Shown here piece by piece: positions 1 through 6,350 of a DNA stretch of 7,319 bases. A program made the translations under genes and the position numbers. Below the pieces are notes generated by a model, which saw only the letters and a program-made list of their open reading frames with translations, was not told where the DNA came from and ran no database searches. The DNA lies in contig JAEYUG010000114.1 of NCBI GenBank assembly GCA_023432805.1, forward strand, positions 1-7,319, given 5' to 3'. Position 1 is the stretch's first letter, and every line of letters starts with the position of its first letter. This DNA comes from Bacteroidota bacterium (GTDB taxonomy: Bacteria; Bacteroidota; Ignavibacteria; SZUA-365).

Positions 1-62
1 CTGCAGAGGACGGCGGCTGCGACAGCAGAGAGGATCAGCATGCGAACGCTCGTCGGTATCAC
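1..62 (-). CDS. 5' end of an unidentified exported protein, cut by the window edge
   Basis: Only about 20 codons are visible, so the function cannot be named. Reading leftward from GTG at 62-60, the frame is open to the window edge and gives VIPTSVRMLILSAVAAAVLC. An internal ATG at 41-39 gives MLILSAVAAAVLC. Both begin with a short hydrophobic run (LILSAVAAAVL) that looks like a signal peptide or a single membrane anchor. The Cys at its end could be a lipobox cysteine, but the residue after it is cut off. The GTG lies 3 bases past the recA stop, and GGGAAG in the recA 3' end could serve as a weak ribosome site, so the gene would be the last visible member of the recA cluster. The reading is tentative, because any short GC-rich frame can look like this. 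Confidence 0.35.
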   Translation of the reverse strand, partial: MIPTSVRMLILSAVAAAVLC

Positions 63-65
63 GCG

Positions 66-1142
66 CTACTTCCCGCGCTTCGCCTTCACGGGTTCGTCTT
101 CACCGTTGGTGGGTGCGGGCTCGTCGGCGCCAGGTTCGGCCGGCAGAATGCCGAGCGCACGCTTGACATGATTCTCGATCGTGCCGAGCAGATCCACGTT
201 TTCCGTCAGCACCTTGCGGACACCCTCGCGTCCCTGCCCGAGGCGTTCCTCTCCGTACGAGAACCAGGACCCGCTCTTCTGGATGACGCCCTGTTCGACA
301 CCAACGTCGATCAGGTCACCGATATGCGAGATGCCTTCATTGTAGAGGATGTCGAACTCGGCTTCCCGGAAGGGCGAGGCGAGTTTGTTCTTGACGACCT
401 TGACACGCACGCGGTTGCCGATGATGTTGCCGCCTTCCTTGATCACGTCCTTGCGGCGAATGTCCATGCGGATCGAGGCATAGAACTTGAGCGCGTTTCC
501 ACCGGTGGTCGTCTCGGGGTTTCCGAACATGACACCGATCTTGGACCGCAGCTGGTTAGTGAACATGACCAGCGTCTTGCTCTTGCTGATGGCGGATGTG
601 AGTTTGCGCAGCGCCTGCGACATGAGGCGGGCCTGTACGCCCATCGTCGGATCGCCCATCTCGCCTTCGATTTCCGCACGCGGAACGAGGGCAGCGACGG
701 AGTCGATGATCACCACATCGAGGGCGTTGGAGCGCACGAGTGTCTCCACGATTTCGAGCGCCTGCTCTCCGTTTTCCGGCTGGGAGACCAGAAGATTCGA
801 CACATCGACGCCGATCTTGCGCGCATAGCCGATGTCGAGGGCATGCTCGGCGTCGACGAACGCGACCATGCCACCGGCGCGCTGGGCTTCCGCCGCGATG
901 TGGAGGCAGATGGTGGTCTTGCCGGACGATTCCGGGCCGTAGATTTCGAGGATGCGACCACGAGGGACGCCGCCGATTCCCAGCGCTGCATCCAGTGAAA
1001 TCGATCCTGTGGAGATGGTCTCCACCTTCTGGATCACGCCGTCTCCCAGCCGCATGATCGATCCCTTCCCGTAGTTCTTCTCGATCTGATCCACTGCGAG
1101 CGCCAGCGCCTTGAGCTTGCCTTCGCGATCCTCACTCATCAT
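66..1142 (-). CDS. recA: RecA recombinase
   Basis: RecA is a cytoplasmic, DNA-dependent ATPase. It forms the nucleoprotein filament on single-stranded DNA, catalyses homologous pairing and strand exchange, and promotes LexA/UmuD self-cleavage in species that have them. The 358-aa length is normal. The N-terminal helix (KLKALALAVDQIEKNYGKGSIM) is present. The Walker A box GPESSGKT is at residues 69-76, the catalytic glutamate is E99 in VDAEH, and Walker B is VVIIDSVAAL at 143-152. Loop L1 is near 158-169 (EGEMGDPTMGV). Loop L2 is near 199-215 and contains GVMFGNPETTTGG. The C-terminal tail (about 335-358) is acidic but ends in basic KAKRGK. Start: two adjacent ATGs at 1142 and 1139 follow AAGGA (1152-1148) at spacings of 5 and 8 bases, so either could be used. 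The gene lies 36 bases after thpR, and no LexA-type box is obvious before it. Confidence 0.98.
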   Translation of the reverse strand: MMSEDREGKLKALALAVDQIEKNYGKGSIMRLGDGVIQKVETISTGSISLDAALGIGGVPRGRILEIYGPESSGKTTICLHIAAEAQRAGGMVAFVDAEHALDIGYARKIGVDVSNLLVSQPENGEQALEIVETLVRSNALDVVIIDSVAALVPRAEIEGEMGDPTMGVQARLMSQALRKLTSAISKSKTLVMFTNQLRSKIGVMFGNPETTTGGNALKFYASIRMDIRRKDVIKEGGNIIGNRVRVKVVKNKLASPFREAEFDILYNEGISHIGDLIDVGVEQGVIQKSGSWFSYGEERLGQGREGVRKVLTENVDLLGTIENHVKRALGILPAEPGADEPAPTNGEDEPVKAKRGK

Positions 1143-1178
1143 TGCGTTCCTTGCTATGTGTTCCTGTTGGCGGGCGCG

Positions 1179-1763
1179 TCACTGCGCCCCGTTGAACTCG
1201 ATACGATAGACTTCCCGGTGCTGCGCGCCACCCGGCGCGAGCGTGCTTTCCATGATCCGCAGATCGCTGAATGTGACCGGAACAGCCTGAAACCTACATG
1301 CCCTCACATCCTTTTCCAAATCGAAGACCCGGCGCTCCGCGGAGATGCGTCCGATCGTGAAATGGGGGGTGAAACTCTTCAGTTCGCGGGGATATCCGAG
1401 TGTGACGCACGCGTCTTCGACTGCGCGGTGGATGACATCCAGCTCACGGCAGCGCTGCGAGAATCCGAGCCAGACCACCTTCGGCTTGCGAAAATGGGGG
1501 AAGCCTCCGGGCGTGTCGAGCAGTGCAGTGAAGGGTCGCACATCCTGCAGATTCCTGCGCAGCAGCACGTCGAGGCTGCGCACGAGCTCGGCCGTGCTGT
1601 CGCCCAGAAACTTGACCGTGATGTGCAACAAGGGCAGCCGCTCCCATTTCACGAGCGTGTTGCGTGCACGCATCCCGTCGAGAAAGGGCGCAATGCCGTC
1701 GAGCGCCTCCCGGTTGGGATACGCGGCGATGAAGCAGCGGAACGTGCGCGCCTTTGTCAGCAT
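1179..1763 (-). CDS. thpR: RNA 2',3'-cyclic phosphodiesterase (2H family, LigT/ThpR)
   Basis: This is a member of the 2H phosphoesterase superfamily, ThpR (formerly 2'-5' RNA ligase, LigT). Characterised members hydrolyse RNA 2',3'-cyclic phosphate ends to 2'-phosphate and can join tRNA halves through a 2'-5' bond in vitro. The cellular role is poorly defined. The two diagnostic HxTx motifs are HITV at residues 47-50, inside LLHITVKFLGD, and HFTI at 134-137, inside FTPHFTIGR. The opening strand RCFIAAY is also typical, and 194 aa is the usual size. Start: an in-frame GTG at 1769 would add two residues, but ATG at 1763 is preferred because GAGG (1772-1769) sits 5 bases before it and overlaps the stop of the upstream tsaC. 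The genes are therefore almost certainly translationally coupled. A thpR next to recA is a recurrent bacterial arrangement, as in cinA-thpR-recA clusters. Confidence 0.93.
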   Translation of the reverse strand: MLTKARTFRCFIAAYPNREALDGIAPFLDGMRARNTLVKWERLPLLHITVKFLGDSTAELVRSLDVLLRRNLQDVRPFTALLDTPGGFPHFRKPKVVWLGFSQRCRELDVIHRAVEDACVTLGYPRELKSFTPHFTIGRISAERRVFDLEKDVRACRFQAVPVTFSDLRIMESTLAPGGAQHREVYRIEFNGAQ

Positions 1764-1770
1764 GGACACC

Positions 1771-2802
1771 TCAAGTTGTGCGGATGGTGTGGGTTGCCGC
1801 CTTGCGGAGACGGTTCATCACGGCAAGCCCGATGCCCTCGGCAGCAATGCCGGGCACGAAGACGACCGCGCATTCCTGGCGGTCGAGCGCGCGCAGCCCG
1901 GCATACATCAGCCGGGCGTACTCGACGGGGTCTCCCGAACGGAGCGAGAAAAATGCGTCGGCTCCGATCTTTCGCAGGGGCGTGGGTCCGAGCACGGCGG
2001 TGCGCCTGCCCTCGTCGCGCGCGCGCGTGACTTCACGGGCGATGCGGGCGTGGGCCCCGGGTCCCGTCACGAGCACGACGGGAGTATCGGGTGCGTAATG
2101 CGTGTATTTCATGCCCGGCGCCGCTGGACGATCGGTCGTGCCGCGCGCGATGGCGATGCGCGTCTGCACGACCTCCTCGATATGCTCGGGCGTGATCGCG
2201 CCGGGACGCAGCACGATCGGTCGTTTCGTGGTCAGGTCCAGCACCGTGCTCTCGATGCCGATGCGGCAGGGTCCGCCATCGATCACGACGGTCGCTCGGC
2301 CGCGCATCTCCTCATAGGCCTCGGGAGCGGTTGTCGGACTCGGCCTACCACTGCGATTTGCAGATGGAGCGGCGACCGGCACTCCCGCAGCGCGAATGAG
2401 CTGCTGCGCCATCGCATGTGCGGGCATGCGGATAGCCACGGTCGGAAGCGATGCGCTGACCACATCGAGCACGGCTGCATTCCTGCGCACCACTAGGGTC
2501 AACGGACCCGGCCAGAATTCCTCGACCAGCTCGTCGAACCAGGGCGGCACGACATCCATCAGCGCGACAGCCTGTTCGTCGCTCGCCACATGCACAATCA
2601 GCGGATTATCCGCCGGTCTGTTCTTTGCTCGGAAGATGCCCCGCACCGCCCGTTCGTTGAAGATGTTCGCTCCGAGTCCGTACACGGTCTCGGTCGGAAA
2701 CACGACGAGTTCACCGTTGCGCAATGCAGACGCCGCATGCTCGATGATCGCAGCGCGGCTGACGGTCGGGGTCTCATGCAGGAACAGCGTCTGCGTTTTC
2801 AT
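1771..2802 (-). CDS. L-threonylcarbamoyladenylate synthase, Sua5 type
   Basis: The enzyme makes threonylcarbamoyl-AMP from L-threonine, bicarbonate and ATP in the cytoplasm. This is the first step of the N6-threonylcarbamoyladenosine (t6A37) modification of ANN-decoding tRNAs; the TsaD complex then transfers the group. The YrdC/TsaC domain fills residues 12-210, with FPTETVYGLGAN at 35-46, KNRPADNPL at 60-68, FWPGPLTLV at 96-104, APSANRSGRPSPT at 145-157 and GIESTVLDL at 182-190. The linker PGMKYTHYAP (229-238) leads to a C-terminal Sua5 domain (about 239-343). At 343 aa this is therefore the long two-domain Sua5/YwlC form rather than the short E. coli TsaC. Start ATG 2802 lies 18 bases after the upstream stop and has only a weak GAAG ribosome site. 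The product name is secure; the symbol is left blank because tsaC, sua5 and ywlC are all used. Confidence 0.95.
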   Translation of the reverse strand: MKTQTLFLHETPTVSRAAIIEHAASALRNGELVVFPTETVYGLGANIFNERAVRGIFRAKNRPADNPLIVHVASDEQAVALMDVVPPWFDELVEEFWPGPLTLVVRRNAAVLDVVSASLPTVAIRMPAHAMAQQLIRAAGVPVAAPSANRSGRPSPTTAPEAYEEMRGRATVVIDGGPCRIGIESTVLDLTTKRPIVLRPGAITPEHIEEVVQTRIAIARGTTDRPAAPGMKYTHYAPDTPVVLVTGPGAHARIAREVTRARDEGRRTAVLGPTPLRKIGADAFFSLRSGDPVEYARLMYAGLRALDRQECAVVFVPGIAAEGIGLAVMNRLRKAATHTIRTT

Positions 2803-2820
2803 GCCGGCTTCGTCGATCGG

Positions 2821-3531
2821 TCAGGACTCGGTGAACAGCGACACCTGTGCAGCTCCACCCGACGAGCCACCCCGCGAGTCCTGTCGGGACGCACGTTTCG
2901 CGGCTCCACGCGCACCTCGCGATCCGCGTGCACCGGGTACCGGATCACACTCCGCTTCATCATTGTCGGCGATCACGTCGGCCACCTCCTCGTAGAGCAC
3001 ATCGCAGGCGCTGCGCAACAGTCCCGCCACCTCAGGACGCGTATGCGGGATGCCCTGCCTGGCATCCTCGGCGAGCATGGCGCCGACGGTGGCGATCGCC
3101 TTCGCGACGACCATGGCACGCGCGACATGCGCGGTCGTCCATGCGTCAAAGAGGATGCTGCATTCGAGGGTGTTTCCCCCGTAATGCCGGAGGATTGCAC
3201 CGACCTCTCGCGCCGCATGTGCGAGCAGATCCCATCCTACAAATCCCCGCACCAGCACCCCGGTCAGGGCGTAACGGTCATCGACGATGCGCAGCGTGAG
3301 CTCCTCGCGGAAGCCTCCGCGCAGCGCCTTCGAGGGCAGGGGATGCAGCTGGTCGAGCAGGGAGAGCATGGATTCGTCCTCCCCCGCTTCGAGCACGACG
3401 CGCTGGATGAGACCCGACACGACGCGGTAGTGCGTGCGGGGCGCTTCGGTGAACGGACGCCATGCGCCGTCGGTTTCGAGTTTGGCTGCAGCAGACGAGA
3501 GTCTTCTGCGCGGAACCTGCTGGTACTTCAT
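2821..3531 (-). CDS. Unidentified protein with a C-terminal clamp-binding-like QVSLF motif
   Basis: I do not recognise this 236-aa protein as a named family. It is soluble, with no signal peptide or convincing membrane segment. Residues 1-30 are basic (KYQQVPRRR). Residues 30-192 look like a folded alpha/beta or helical domain rich in Leu, Ala, Val and Arg, with helical runs near 34-62 and 122-152. Residues 190-197 are acidic (NDEAECD). Residues 199-228 form a flexible Gly/Ser/Ala/Arg tail with seven Arg or Lys residues, followed by QVSLF at 229-233, three residues from the end. QxSLF matches the consensus for proteins that dock on the bacterial beta sliding clamp (QL[SD]LF). Being first in a cluster that includes recA, it may act in DNA repair or replication, which is inference. 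Start ATG 3531 has no Shine-Dalgarno site. The frame stays open to 3876, but that extension runs through intergenic repeats and is discounted. Confidence 0.75.
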   Translation of the reverse strand: MKYQQVPRRRLSSAAAKLETDGAWRPFTEAPRTHYRVVSGLIQRVVLEAGEDESMLSLLDQLHPLPSKALRGGFREELTLRIVDDRYALTGVLVRGFVGWDLLAHAAREVGAILRHYGGNTLECSILFDAWTTAHVARAMVVAKAIATVGAMLAEDARQGIPHTRPEVAGLLRSACDVLYEEVADVIADNDEAECDPVPGARGSRGARGAAKRASRQDSRGGSSGGAAQVSLFTES

Positions 3532-3548
3532 GCAGTGGTCATCATTGC

Positions 3549-3569
3549 GACATCTGCCTGAATCTAGCA
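3549..3569 (-). promoter_or_regulatory. Possible extended -10 promoter for the tsaC-thpR-recA cluster
   Basis: Reading the minus strand, TGC-TAGATT (3569-3561) resembles an extended -10 element and ends about 30 bases before the start codon at 3531. No convincing -35 element lies 16-18 bases upstream. A start here would leave a leader of only about 20 bases, consistent with the missing Shine-Dalgarno site. This is weak and rests on one hexamer. Confidence 0.18.
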
Positions 3570-3625
3570 CAGCCGCATCAAACATGCAGTATTGACTTTT
3601 CGCCATCGTCGGGGTCGGGGCTTGA

Positions 3626-3640
3626 ATCATGCCGCATGAT
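3626..3640. promoter_or_regulatory. Perfect 15-base dyad upstream of the recA cluster
   Basis: ATCATGC and GCATGAT flank a single central base (3633), giving a 7+1+7 palindrome about 95 bases upstream of the first gene of the minus-strand cluster. Its size and symmetry fit a binding site for a dimeric regulator. It is too short-looped for a natural RNA hairpin. It matches no operator I can name with confidence, and it lies further upstream than usual for a repressor of the possible promoter near 3560. Confidence 0.3.
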
Positions 3641-3715
3641 CGCGAACTCAGCGCCGCGAAACAATCACGAAACGGTCGGAAACTGCAACATTCGGAGATG
3701 CCAATGGGCACAGAG

Positions 3716-3748
3716 AAAGGTCGGTGGACGTCCTCGTCCACTGTTGAC
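3716..3748 (-). repeat. Palindromic intergenic repeat, copy 1 (terminator-like)
   Basis: The hairpin spans 3722-3743. Its arms GTGGACG and CGTCCAC form 7 perfect pairs, extended outward by a G-U and a C-G pair, around a 4-base loop (TCCT on plus, AGGA on minus). Read on the minus strand, it is preceded by GTCA and followed by CGACC and TTTCTC. That is the same layout as copy 4 at 7213-7247. It lies about 80 bases past the stop of the TonB-dependent receptor gene, in the orientation that would make it a weak intrinsic terminator for that gene. Confidence 0.7.
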
Positions 3749-3765
3749 GGATGTTCAGCGGGTGC

Positions 3766-3825
3766 TGGGTGGACGAAGACGTCCACCCTCCTGTCTGGGT
3801 GGACGAAGACGTCCACCCTCCTGTC
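3766..3825 (+). repeat. Two tandem 30-bp repeats, each containing the palindrome (copies 2 and 3)
   Basis: The units 3766-3795 and 3796-3825 are identical base for base. Each holds a 9-bp perfect stem (arms GGGTGGACG and CGTCCACCC) around AAGA, at 3767-3788 and 3797-3818, followed by TCCTGTC. The second unit ends inside the stop codon of the receptor gene (3826-3824), so the hairpins start 5 bases after the stop on that gene's transcript. No T-run follows on either strand, so a role as intrinsic terminator is doubtful. Protection of the mRNA 3' end or a bidirectional block is possible. The perfect identity suggests recent duplication by slippage. Confidence 0.9.
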
Positions 3826-6118
3826 AGAACTCAGCGGAGATGCCGATGCTGGGCAGGATGCCGATCGAGCCGCCACCCTCCTGCGGACGGTTGTTGCGGA
3901 AATCCCAGCGGTAGTCCTGCACGTTGTCGCGATTGTAGATGTTCTGGATGTCGATGTATGTGATCAGCGTCCATGCGCTGAAATTCCAGCGGCGATCGAC
4001 GCGCACGTCGAGCGCGTGGAAGTCCGGCAACCGCTCGGCGTTCCATCGCGCCACGTCGGGCGTGACCTTGCGCGAAACGGGATCGAACAGATACGGTGTG
4101 TACGGACGTCCCGTGCCGAAACGGAACTTCGCCGCCACTTCCCAGTGCTCGTCGATCCGATAGCCACCGCTCAGGTTCAGGATCACGCGCTGGTCGAAGG
4201 ATCCCGGCCGTTCGACACCGTCGATGGCCGTGAAATCGGTGTGATTGTAGCTCACGCTGAGGATGCCGTAGAGCGGGACGTCCGACAGCCGCTTCTGCAC
4301 GAGCAGCTCGATGCCGCGCGCATATCCGGTGCCGACGCTCGTGAGGGGCTCGAAGCCGAAGGAGGCGAAGCCGTCTTCCGCACCGCCGAAGCCGGCACCC
4401 GTGTTGGCCATGACGAGCCAGGGCCGGAGTTCGCTCGCGGGGTAATCCGCATACTTCTTCACGTAGCCTTCGACACGCACGCGCGTGTCGCTGCGCACGA
4501 GATGCTCGATGCCGAGGACGCCCTGCGTCACGGCGATGTGCTTGAGACGGGTGTTGAGGGCGTTCGACACGAGCCAGATGGTCGATGGGGACTGATGGTA
4601 GAGTCCGCCGCTCAGGTTCACGGTCGTCAGCGGCGACAGCTCGTACGAGAGCGAGGCGCGCGGACCCACGGCCACCGGCTGGTCGATCATCGAGAAGTAC
4701 TCGGCGCGCAGCCCGATGGTCGCGCGGAACGACTCGCCCACCGAACGGCTGAGCTGTGCGTAGGCCGAAGCCTTGGCCGCCGTGGTATCCCACACATTCG
4801 ATGTGGTGATCGACGGCTCGAAGAAGGGATTGCCGAGCGCGTAGAGGTCCCCGCGCGTACGCACCATCTTGCCCTGCACGCCGAAGGACACCTCGTGGCG
4901 TCCGAACAGGAACACGCCGTCGCCGCGCAGGCTGGTCTCGCCCTCGCGCGAGGCGCTGGTGAAGAGGGGACGCTGTAGCGAATCGCTCTGCAGGAAATCA
5001 TAATCCACGAACGAGCGGCCGAGGGTGAAGGTGAGGAAGCCGTTGCCGAGCAGCTGCCTGAAGGAGATGCCCGTCATGTACTGGTCCTGCGAATTGCCGA
5101 GGATGCGCGAGTTGCTGTAGCGCTGGTCCTCGGTGTCGTTGAAGAACCGCACCTTGTCGAGCACGCCGATCATGAGCAGCGAGAGCGTCTGGCCCTTCCC
5201 CACGTCGTAGGATGCCTTGCCGAGAAAATCCCAGTACTCGGGCACGAACCCGAATCCCGCCGCCTTGAAGATCAGATCCAGATACGAGCGGCGCGCCGAG
5301 AAGAGAAAGGAGCCGTTGCTTCCGATGGGACCCTCGGTATTGAGCCCGAACTGCGAAGCGCTGACATTGAGCTTTCCTCCCAGCCGATCCCTTCTTCCTT
5401 CCTGCAGCGTGATGTTCATGACCGACGAGAGCTTGTCGCCGTAGCGGGCGCCGAAGCCGCCGGTCGAGAAGGTGACATCCTGCACGTAGTCGAGGTTGAT
5501 GAAGCTGAGGGGACCCCCGGTCGCGCCCTGCGTGCCGAAGTGGTTGATGTTGGGGATCTCGAGGTTGTCGACGACGTAGAGGTTTTCGCTGGCGGCGCCG
5601 CCGCGCACGATCAGGTCGTTGCGGCCGGCGCTGACCTGCACGACGCCCGGCAGCACGCTGATGGCGCGCACGACGTCTTCGAGTCCGCCCGGCGCGCGGC
5701 GGATTTCCTCATACGAGAGCGACTGCGCGCTGACCGGCGTTTCGGTGCGACGCGTGAAGTAGTCGGCCTCGACCGTGACGGCCTCGAGGTCGATCGTGGT
5801 CGTCTGCAGCGTCACGGTCACGCGTGCGGGGCGCGCGCCCGAGACCACGACATCGGTGAGCACGACCGGCTTGTAGCCGATCATCGACACCTGCAGCCGG
5901 TACGTGCCGGCCGGCACGTTGCGGATCGTGAAATTCCCGTTCACGTCGGATGCCGCGCCGAGCGTCGTGCCCGGCACGAGCACGTTCGCGCCGATGAGCA
6001 GTTCGCCGGTGACCGCGTCGCTGACCGTGCCGGTGATGCTCGAGGTGGCCTCCTGCGCGCGCGCGGTGGCGGTGAGAAGGATGAGGATGGAGAGGATGAC
6101 TTTCACGGGGGATGACAT
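3824..6118 (-). CDS. TonB-dependent outer-membrane receptor with N-terminal carboxypeptidase-regulatory-like domain
   Basis: This predicted 22-stranded outer-membrane barrel imports a ligand using energy from TonB-ExbBD. The 764-aa product starts with a signal peptide (K6, hydrophobic VILSILILLTATA, cleavage likely after ARA at about residue 21). Residues 24-105 form a CarboxypepD_reg-like beta-sandwich (TGTVSDAVTGELLIGANV, GNFTIRNVPAGTYRLQVSMIGY). A TonB-box-like stretch (LEAVTVEA) is at about 111-118. The plug spans about 125-232 (VLPGVVQVSAGRNDLIVRGG, YVVDNLEIPN, GGFGARYGDKLSSVMNI). The rest is barrel, ending in the aromatic C-terminus ISAEF expected for BAM insertion. Start ATG 6118 is chosen because the signal peptide follows directly; the open frame upstream is not signal-like. 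No SusD partner or metal gene is adjacent, so the substrate is unknown. Confidence 0.93.
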   Translation of the reverse strand: MSSPVKVILSILILLTATARAQEATSSITGTVSDAVTGELLIGANVLVPGTTLGAASDVNGNFTIRNVPAGTYRLQVSMIGYKPVVLTDVVVSGARPARVTVTLQTTTIDLEAVTVEADYFTRRTETPVSAQSLSYEEIRRAPGGLEDVVRAISVLPGVVQVSAGRNDLIVRGGAASENLYVVDNLEIPNINHFGTQGATGGPLSFINLDYVQDVTFSTGGFGARYGDKLSSVMNITLQEGRRDRLGGKLNVSASQFGLNTEGPIGSNGSFLFSARRSYLDLIFKAAGFGFVPEYWDFLGKASYDVGKGQTLSLLMIGVLDKVRFFNDTEDQRYSNSRILGNSQDQYMTGISFRQLLGNGFLTFTLGRSFVDYDFLQSDSLQRPLFTSASREGETSLRGDGVFLFGRHEVSFGVQGKMVRTRGDLYALGNPFFEPSITTSNVWDTTAAKASAYAQLSRSVGESFRATIGLRAEYFSMIDQPVAVGPRASLSYELSPLTTVNLSGGLYHQSPSTIWLVSNALNTRLKHIAVTQGVLGIEHLVRSDTRVRVEGYVKKYADYPASELRPWLVMANTGAGFGGAEDGFASFGFEPLTSVGTGYARGIELLVQKRLSDVPLYGILSVSYNHTDFTAIDGVERPGSFDQRVILNLSGGYRIDEHWEVAAKFRFGTGRPYTPYLFDPVSRKVTPDVARWNAERLPDFHALDVRVDRRWNFSAWTLITYIDIQNIYNRDNVQDYRWDFRNNRPQEGGGSIGILPSIGISAEF

Positions 6119-6241
6119 CGTACGTTTTCTCTGCAAGGTGCGTGACACTTCGATCATCCCGCTACAACACGTCGGAAGCCCCCGCAGGTTCCACCCCGGG
6201 AGGACGGACGCTCCCCTCTCCGTCACTTTGAATTCACCACG

Positions 6242-6269
6242 ATTGTACGTACCGTGCATGCGACAACAA
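6242..6269 (-). promoter_or_regulatory. Predicted sigma-70-type promoter for the TonB-dependent receptor
   Basis: On the minus strand, TTGTTG (6269-6264) and TACAAT (6247-6242) are separated by 16 bases. The -10 hexamer matches TATAAT at five of six positions. Transcription would start near 6235, giving a leader of about 117 bases before ATG 6118. If the host uses the Bacteroidota TTTG/TAnnTTTG type of promoter, this assignment is wrong. Confidence 0.35.
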
Positions 6270-6324
6270 CGGTACCGACTGCACCATCCACCCCACGGCG
6301 AGACACGTCGTCGGCGGGTACCGT
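6249..6324. promoter_or_regulatory. Three copies of the heptamer GTACCGT/ACGGTAC in the divergent promoter region
   Basis: GTACCGT is at 6249-6255, its reverse complement ACGGTAC at 6269-6275, and GTACCGT again at 6318-6324. The first lies in the spacer of the predicted receptor promoter, the second abuts its -35 element, and the third is just upstream of the DUF4332 ribosome site. This would suit a regulator acting on both divergent genes. The sites are short and could occur by chance. Confidence 0.25.
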
Positions 6325-6339
6325 TTTCGTTCCTCAATC

Positions 6340-6344
6340 AGGAG
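6340..6344 (+). promoter_or_regulatory. Strong ribosome binding site of the DUF4332 gene
   Basis: AGGAG lies 6 bases before ATG 6351 and fixes that start. The gene two positions on has AAGGAG (6771-6776), also 6 bases before its ATG. These two sites are much stronger than those of the minus-strand genes, which suggests high translation of this operon. Confidence 0.75.
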
Positions 6345-6350
6345 TGAACC

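Noticed and set aside
168..998. 276-aa open frame on the plus strand
   Set aside because: It is antisense to recA. GC-rich coding DNA often leaves the opposite strand open; there is no ribosome site and no recognisable protein.
1158..2496. Two long plus-strand open frames (1158-2030 and 1345-2496)
   Set aside because: They lie opposite thpR and the Sua5-type gene, which have clear family motifs; the plus-strand translations look like nothing known.
2590..3561. 323-aa plus-strand open frame
   Set aside because: It is antisense to the start of the Sua5-type gene and to the unknown protein. The minus-strand reading is preferred because of operon spacing and its coherent protein-like composition, though the unknown gene has no family support.
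3766..3825. CRISPR array
   Set aside because: The 30-bp repeats abut directly with no spacers, there are only two, and no cas gene is present.
3716..3825. REP/RAYT-type elements or insertion-sequence ends
   Set aside because: No GTAG-type head motif, transposase or target-site duplication is visible; the hairpins are described only as an unnamed repeat family.
3532..3876. N-terminal extension of the unknown protein to 351 aa
   Set aside because: The extension is open only because the repeats lack stops; it would encode repeated VDVFVHP and overlap the end of the receptor gene.
3629..4978. 449-aa plus-strand open frame
   Set aside because: It runs antisense to the TonB-dependent receptor and through the repeats, with no family signature.
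6119..6337. N-terminal extension of the TonB-dependent receptor by 73 residues
   Set aside because: A clean signal peptide starts at ATG 6118, and a promoter-like sequence lies inside the extension.
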